Origin: Desulfosporosinus hippei DSM 8344
GTDB lineage: Bacteria > Bacillota > Desulfitobacteriia > Desulfitobacteriales > Desulfitobacteriaceae
Length of the DNA stretch: 64,000 nt
Direction of reading: 5' to 3'
Assembly (NCBI RefSeq): GCF_900100785.1
Contig: NZ_FNCP01000008.1
Location: forward strand, 1-64,000
A program made the translations under genes and the position numbers. Below the pieces are notes generated by a model that was not told the DNA's origin, ran no database searches, and saw nothing but the letters and a program-made list of their open reading frames with translations. The first letter of the stretch is position 1. Every line of letters begins with the position of its first letter. This document shows, piece after piece, positions 59,573-64,000 of the stretch.

Positions 59573-60331
59573 TTAGAGCATTTTTTCTAAAAACGTCTTT
59601 ATCCTAGGATGACGTGGATTATCAAAGAAAACAGCCGGACTTTGATCTTCAAGTATTTTTCCGTCATCCATAAAAATAACCCGGTCGGAAATTTCCTTGG
59701 CAAATCCCATTTCGTGAGTCACAATAATCATAGTCATATGCTCCTGAGCCAGGTTCTTGATGACACTTAGGACTTCTCCAATTAACTCCGGGTCAAGGGC
59801 TGAAGTGGGTTCATCAAACAGCATAATATCCGGATTCATCGCCAGGGCTCGTGCAATAGCTACTCGCTGTTTTTGTCCACCGGACAACTTGGAAGGAAAG
59901 GCATCCTTTTTTTCCAGTAATCCCACTTTGTTAAGTTGCTTTTCCGCGTTTTTAACAGCTTCACCTTTACCAAGCTTATGAACAAGCATTGGTGCCTCAA
60001 TAACATTGCCTAAGGCAGTCATATGTGGAAATAGATTAAAGCTTTGGAAGACCATACCCATCTTCCGATAGGCGGTTCTTACCTCCTGAGGGGTAGCAGT
60101 AATTTTGGTTCCCACATCTCCTGCTGCTTCAACCACAATCCCTTCTATCTCAACACTCCCCTGGTCTATCTTTTCTAATTGATTCATACAGCGGAGCAAA
60201 GTGCTTTTCCCGGAGCCGCTTGGCCCAATAATCGATATAATCTCCCCTTTATTAACTTCTAAAGATACTCCCTTTAGAACATGTACTCCAGCAAAATATT
60301 TATGAATGTTATTCATACGTATCATTGTCAT
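59573..60331 (-). CDS. Polar amino acid ABC transporter ATPase (GlnQ-like)
   Basis: 252 residues. Walker [12 protein letters not shown], signature [20 protein letters not shown], Walker [15 protein letters not shown] and [15 protein letters not shown], all of the GlnQ/HisP group. ATG at 60331 with GAGGA upstream, 17 bases after the second permease. Energises uptake of a polar amino acid (glutamine, arginine, cystine etc.). Confidence 0.93.
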   Translation of the reverse strand: MTMIRMNNIHKYFAGVHVLKGVSLEVNKGEIISIIGPSGSGKSTLLRCMNQLEKIDQGSVEIEGIVVEAAGDVGTKITATPQEVRTAYRKMGMVFQSFNLFPHMTALGNVIEAPMLVHKLGKGEAVKNAEKQLNKVGLLEKKDAFPSKLSGGQKQRVAIARALAMNPDIMLFDEPTSALDPELIGEVLSVIKNLAQEHMTMIIVTHEMGFAKEISDRVIFMDDGKILEDQSPAVFFDNPRHPRIKTFLEKML

Positions 60332-60348
60332 TGAATCCTCACACTCTC

Positions 60349-60999
60349 CTATTCATATATCGAATATTTCTTCTCTAATGTACCAAAAAGTTTGACAAGA
60401 ACAGAAGAGACGATTAGGTACAAAACAAAGGCTACAACAAATGGTGTAATATTAAAATCTCGAGTAAAAATCTGGGTGGCAATACGCAATAAATCCGGCA
60501 TCCCTATGACGGCCAAGAGGGCAGTTTCTTTTACTAAGTTTACAGCCTCACTACAGGTAGGGGGTAAAACCCGTCTCACTGTTTGAGGTATAATGATTCT
60601 GCGCATAGTCTGGGAATAGGTCATCCCTAATACTTTGGCAGCTTCATATTGACCTTTGTCAATGGATTCTATTCCCCCTCGGAAAATTTCTGTCAGATAG
60701 GCCCCAGAATTCAAGGTATAGGTAATCGTCGCTGCGGTGAAGGGAGAAAGCCGTATCCCAATAATCGGCAAACCGTAGAACACGAAGAATAATTGCAGGA
60801 GCAAGGGAGTACCTCTCCAAATCCATGTATATAAATATAATAGCCTGGTGATTATCTTGGGACCTTTTACTTTGCCAATAGCAGCCAAAAGCCCTACAGG
60901 CAAAGCAAATAATAAGGTTGCTACATATACCTTAGCAGTTAATTTTAAACCTGATGCAATAAACGGAAGTATACTTAGAACATATTCCAGATGATCCAT
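60349..60999 (-). CDS. Polar amino acid ABC transporter permease, copy 2
   Basis: 216 residues of the HisM/GlnP family: [60 protein letters not shown] (coupling loop) and five hydrophobic helices. Similar to the permease encoded just upstream (61089-61730) over its full length, including the C-terminal LEKKYSIYE, so the two came from duplication and probably form a heterodimer. Confidence 0.93.
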   Translation of the reverse strand: MDHLEYVLSILPFIASGLKLTAKVYVATLLFALPVGLLAAIGKVKGPKIITRLLYLYTWIWRGTPLLLQLFFVFYGLPIIGIRLSPFTAATITYTLNSGAYLTEIFRGGIESIDKGQYEAAKVLGMTYSQTMRRIIIPQTVRRVLPPTCSEAVNLVKETALLAVIGMPDLLRIATQIFTRDFNITPFVVAFVLYLIVSSVLVKLFGTLEKKYSIYE

Positions 61000-61088
61000 T
61001 ACTTTTCTTATCCCTTCATTTGCCTTCTCTAAAAAGTTGTCTTGTCTCGATATTTATATTTAGCCTTTCAAGGAAACCAGACGGCATT

Positions 61089-61730
61089 TTATTCGTAAAT
61101 CGAATATCTCTTCTCTAACCTGCTAAAGACTTGGAGCAAAAGTGAAGAAATAATTAGGTAAAAAACAAACGCCACAAAGAAAGCGGTAATTTTAAAATCA
61201 GTTGTCACAACTTCCTTAGCCGAACGCAATAAATCACCCATACCGATTGCTGCAACGAGAGCTGTATCCTTAAAGGTAAGAATTGCTTCATTTGCAGTGG
61301 CGGGTAGAACTCTCCTAATTGTTTGGGGTATAATAATTCGCCTCATGGTTTGAAAATAGGTCATTCCCAGAGACTTTGCAGCTTCATACTGCCCTTTGTC
61401 AATGGATTCAATACCTGCCCTGATGATTTCTGTTTCATAGGCTGCTACATTCAAGACAAAGGCAATAATTACTGCAACTAAAGGCGGTAAATTAATATCA
61501 AAGTACGGCAGCCCAAAATAGATAAAAAATAATTGCAGCAGCAAAGGGGTGCCTCGCCATATCCAAGTATATAATTGTAGGATCTTCTTAAGAATTTTCG
61601 GCCCCGATACTTTACCGATAGCCGCCAAAATAGCTATTGGAAAGATCAAAATTATTACAATTCCATAAACTGTTAGGGATAGCTTTAGACCCTTTAACAA
61701 AACGGGTAATATTGTCAGAACATAATCCAT
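61089..61730 (-). CDS. Polar amino acid ABC transporter permease, copy 1
   Basis: 213 residues, same family: [69 protein letters not shown]. It follows a partial terminator after the binding-protein gene. Divergence from the paralogue is greatest in the membrane segments. Confidence 0.93.
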   Translation of the reverse strand: MDYVLTILPVLLKGLKLSLTVYGIVIILIFPIAILAAIGKVSGPKILKKILQLYTWIWRGTPLLLQLFFIYFGLPYFDINLPPLVAVIIAFVLNVAAYETEIIRAGIESIDKGQYEAAKSLGMTYFQTMRRIIIPQTIRRVLPATANEAILTFKDTALVAAIGMGDLLRSAKEVVTTDFKITAFFVAFVFYLIISSLLLQVFSRLEKRYSIYE

Positions 61731-61803
61731 CGTTTTCTCTTATCCCCTCATGAATGTCTTAATAACCCGTATATTAGGGCTTAGGAAATATTCTCTAAAA
61801 ATA

Positions 61804-61842
61804 AGGAATAGGAAGAGATTCATTCACCAACTTCCTATTCCT
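61804..61842 (-). terminator. Intra-operon terminator between binding protein and permeases
   Basis: AGGAATAGGAAG / CTTCCTATTCCT around a 15-base loop, followed on the minus strand by TATTTTTAGAG, 27 bases after the binding-protein stop. Partial read-through would yield more binding protein than membrane components. Confidence 0.75.
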
Positions 61843-61868
61843 ATTTTATACTAGCCAAGTTTTCTTTA

Positions 61869-62711
61869 CTACTTAATAATGTTTGAACCAAACCATTCAT
61901 TACTGATTTTAGCAGCCGTTCCGTCAGCTTTCATTTCATTGAGAACACGGTTAAGCTCTGTAAGGAAGGTTTTGTCCTCCAGGCGTACACCTACTCCAAA
62001 AGGCTCTTTGCCAAAATCCCCTTCTTGTTCCGTCAAGATATAGTATTTATCCGCTGTTTTTTCAGTTGTAACCAGATAACGAGCATTCATTTCATTAGTT
62101 ACCACTGCATCAATGCGGCCTGCATCTAAATCCATTAAAGCGACTGTTGGGCTTTCAAACTTTCTGATTTCTTTTAGCTTTGAGGAAATCTCATCTTTAG
62201 TAACCGCTGGCTCGGCAGTACTTCCTAATTGCAGGCCGACGGTTTTTCCTGCTAAGTCAGCTTTAGACTTGATTGGAGAACCTGCCTTTACTACTATTAT
62301 ATTCCTGTCTGCCATGTAACTATCCGTAAAACCAATCTCTTTCTGTCTTTCAGGGGTTATGCCCAAGGCGTTCCAGATAAGGTCTATTTCTCCACTTTTA
62401 AGATTCAAGAGAACTCCGTCCCATTGAACCGGCTTGAATACAGCTTTAACACCTAAGCGCTTGGCAGCTTCTTTAGCTAAATCAATATCAAAACCAACCA
62501 GTTCTCCTGCTTTGTCCCGGAAACCGGCGGGCGGGTAATTATCATCCAAACCTATGACAAATTCCCCTTTTTCCTTAATTTTATTCCAGGATTGGTCACC
62601 TGTTTGAGCCTTGTCTGTAGGTTTTGTGTCCGGAGCTTTCTGAGCACAGCCCGCTGTCAAAAGAGCAACCGTACAGATTACTGCTAATAGTGTTAACCAT
62701 CTTCTTTTCAT
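61869..62711 (-). CDS. Polar amino acid ABC substrate-binding lipoprotein
   Basis: 280-residue precursor from the ATG at 62711 with lipobox LLTAGCAQK (Cys19). Type 3 solute-binding protein features: GEFVIGLDDNYPPAGFRDKAGELVGFDIDLAKEAAKRLG (about 51-89), WNALGITPERQKEIGFTDSYM and GVRLEDKTFLTELNRVLNEMKADGTAAKISNEWFG. The outermost start, 31 codons earlier, would add a non-signal tail. Heads the uptake operon; a hairpin-like inverted repeat near 62871-62898 lies in its upstream region. Confidence 0.92.
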   Translation of the reverse strand: MKRRWLTLLAVICTVALLTAGCAQKAPDTKPTDKAQTGDQSWNKIKEKGEFVIGLDDNYPPAGFRDKAGELVGFDIDLAKEAAKRLGVKAVFKPVQWDGVLLNLKSGEIDLIWNALGITPERQKEIGFTDSYMADRNIIVVKAGSPIKSKADLAGKTVGLQLGSTAEPAVTKDEISSKLKEIRKFESPTVALMDLDAGRIDAVVTNEMNARYLVTTEKTADKYYILTEQEGDFGKEPFGVGVRLEDKTFLTELNRVLNEMKADGTAAKISNEWFGSNIIK

Positions 62712-62924
62712 CTTAGCTTTCTTCCCTTCAAGATTATTAATTTCATTCTTTCTAACCACATTCAAAAAAATTATGTTGTAGATGCTTAAATAAGGTAAGT
62801 GCATTTTAACACAATTGATTTTTCTATGGCATCCCTCCCATTATTACTATACACGAATATGCACCCTCTTGGCTAGGTTCAGAAGGGCGAACTAGCCCTG
62901 ATTCTAAATGTATACATCTGTGGT

Positions 62925-64000
62925 CTATGGATTGATACTTGGGATAGGAAATGCTATTAAAAACTTTGTCCCCTTTGGGCTTGATTCTACATCAATTTTA
63001 GCATTATGAGCTTCAGCAATTTTGAAACATGTGGTAAGTCCAAGGCCTGTTCCATTATCTTTAGTGGTATAGAAAGGTGTCCCGATTTTTTCTATTTCCT
63101 CCGAGGAAATGCCATCCCCCTCATCTTCTATGACTAGTACTACCTTTTCATTTTCTAAACCAGTAGCAATAGTAAGTCTCCCTCGTTCCTTCATTGCTTC
63201 AAGACCATTACGAGCTAAGTTAAGAACAAGTTGAGAAATTTCGTTCTTATTCAATTCTAGATTTGGAATAATTCCCGGATTGAAGCAAATTTGTTTGTTC
63301 TGACTATATGTGTCTGCCTCTATGAGAGGGTATAAATTGTGTAAAATATCATTTAGACTTTGAACTATTAGATCTGTTTGTTTCGTTCTAGCCAGTGATA
63401 AAAATTCAGTGATGATGGAATTTGCCCGATCTAATTCAGATATCATTAAATCAAAGGTTGGCCTTTGAACTTCGTTTTCTGGCTTCGACCCCAATAATTG
63501 GAGATAGCCACGTACAATTGTCAATGGATTCCTTATTTCATGCCCTATCCCTGCAGCCATTTGTCCTATCAAGTTTAATCTATCCAATCGGTCAATCTCT
63601 TGCCGTGTCTTTATCCTATCAGTAATATCTCGCGAAATAACTGAGGCAACTTTTTCTCCTTTACTATTCCAATAAAATTTGGAGGTTGCTTCAACGGGAA
63701 TTCTTTTACCACTCTTATGAATCGCATAATATTCTCCCTTGAATTTGCCTGTTTGCTCTCTCTCAACTAAAAGTTTGCTGACTCTGCCATCGAAAAAATC
63801 AACAATACCTTTTCTACCGACTGCACATATCTCCCCTTCCGTCATACCCAACATTTCACAGATTGCAGGATTCGCCGAAATAATTGTGCCATCAGGCTTG
63901 GTAATACAAATCCCGTCCATGCTATTTTCAAAGAGATTCCTGAATTGTTCCTCACTCTCGCGCAATGACTCTTCAGCTAATTTACGCTGTGTTATGTTTT
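62925..64000 (-). CDS. PAS-domain sensor histidine kinase, N-terminus outside the window
   Basis: Visible part: NITQRKLAEESLRESEEQFRNLFENSMDGICITKPDG (end of one PAS-linker and start of another), a PAS domain with ISRDITDRIKTRQEI, DHp helix GQMAAGIGHEIRNPLTIVRGYLQLL (phospho-His), and HATPase motifs LNLARNGLEAM (N box), IEDEGDGISSEEI and TGLGLTTCFKIAEAHN. The reading frame is open through the window edge at 64000, so the TTG at 63965 is only an internal codon. No response regulator is visible. Confidence 0.9.
   Translation of the reverse strand, partial: NITQRKLAEESLRESEEQFRNLFENSMDGICITKPDGTIISANPAICEMLGMTEGEICAVGRKGIVDFFDGRVSKLLVEREQTGKFKGEYYAIHKSGKRIPVEATSKFYWNSKGEKVASVISRDITDRIKTRQEIDRLDRLNLIGQMAAGIGHEIRNPLTIVRGYLQLLGSKPENEVQRPTFDLMISELDRANSIITEFLSLARTKQTDLIVQSLNDILHNLYPLIEADTYSQNKQICFNPGIIPNLELNKNEISQLVLNLARNGLEAMKERGRLTIATGLENEKVVLVIEDEGDGISSEEIEKIGTPFYTTKDNGTGLGLTTCFKIAEAHNAKIDVESSPKGTKFLIAFPIPSINP

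Noticed and set aside
62712-62924. Possible T-box or amino-acid riboswitch before the ABC binding-protein gene
   Set aside because: No T-box sequence (TGGNACCGCG) or specifier stem; only a GGCTAG/CTAGCC inverted repeat with no T tract.

Overview
The window looks like chromosome from a Gram-positive, strictly anaerobic, spore-former-type member of the Clostridia (Peptococcaceae). My best guess is a Desulfosporosinus/Desulfitobacterium relative. This rests on AT-rich DNA with strong AGGAGG-type ribosome sites, the cobalt-early (anaerobic) B12 pathway, an ECF-type vitamin transporter, a membrane Hdr-like Fe-S reductase, single-chain PurL and a bacilliredoxin-like YtxJ. The genus is inference from gene content; there is no rRNA gene in the window.

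Layout. (1) 158-13566: one long minus-strand cobalamin operon, promoter, B12 riboswitch and intrinsic terminator followed by cbiET-cbiL-cbiF-cbiG-cbiH-cbiJ-cbiX-cbiC-cbiP-cbiB-cbiA-pduX-cobD, with many overlapping starts and stops. (2) 13.7-21.0 kb: an accessory stretch with a Uma2 nuclease, a B12-binding-type radical SAM protein, an HTH/DUF2975 pair, a candidate structured RNA with its own promoter and terminator, a membrane metallopeptidase behind a 13-codon leader ORF, a DUF3102 gene carrying a palindromic insert, an Rpn-family nuclease and a decayed PA14 gene. (3) 21.1-26.5 kb: a second B12-riboswitch operon on the minus strand, cblS-cblT-ecfA-ecfT-cbiD, which adds alpha-ribazole uptake and activation plus the missing C1 methyltransferase CbiD. 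(4) 27-34 kb: AraC regulator with a DMT exporter, a relic of a corrinoid methyltransferase, tandem DUF1540 genes, DUF502 and PspC membrane proteins, an HdrD/DsrK-like membrane Fe-S protein and a lipase. (5) 34.3-43.5 kb: two SsuABC/TauABC-type importers, one of them coupled to ytxJ, a class A penicillin-binding protein and a second DMT transporter. (6) 43.6-49.2 kb: two copies of a long GGGGACGGTCCTTTT palindrome, a GNAT enzyme, DUF1697, a PatB/MalY-like PLP enzyme and a two-subunit molybdopterin hydroxylase without a FAD subunit. (7) 49.3-59 kb: AIM24, a secreted YcdB/SLH protein, DinB, purL and two unknown small proteins. (8) 59.3-64 kb: a candidate small RNA with a 27-codon ORF, a polar amino acid ABC importer and the 3' part of a PAS histidine kinase that runs off the window.

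Together, the two riboswitch operons make cobalt-precorrins from precorrin-2/sirohydrochlorin to adenosylcobinamide-phosphate and also take up the lower-ligand nucleoside. cobA/hemD-type early genes and cobU, cobS and cobC are not in the window. The observations that do not reduce to known families are the RNA-like element near 16.6-16.8 kb, the RNA/micro-ORF at 59.3-59.5 kb, and the two dispersed palindrome families, one of which sits in frame inside a protein gene.
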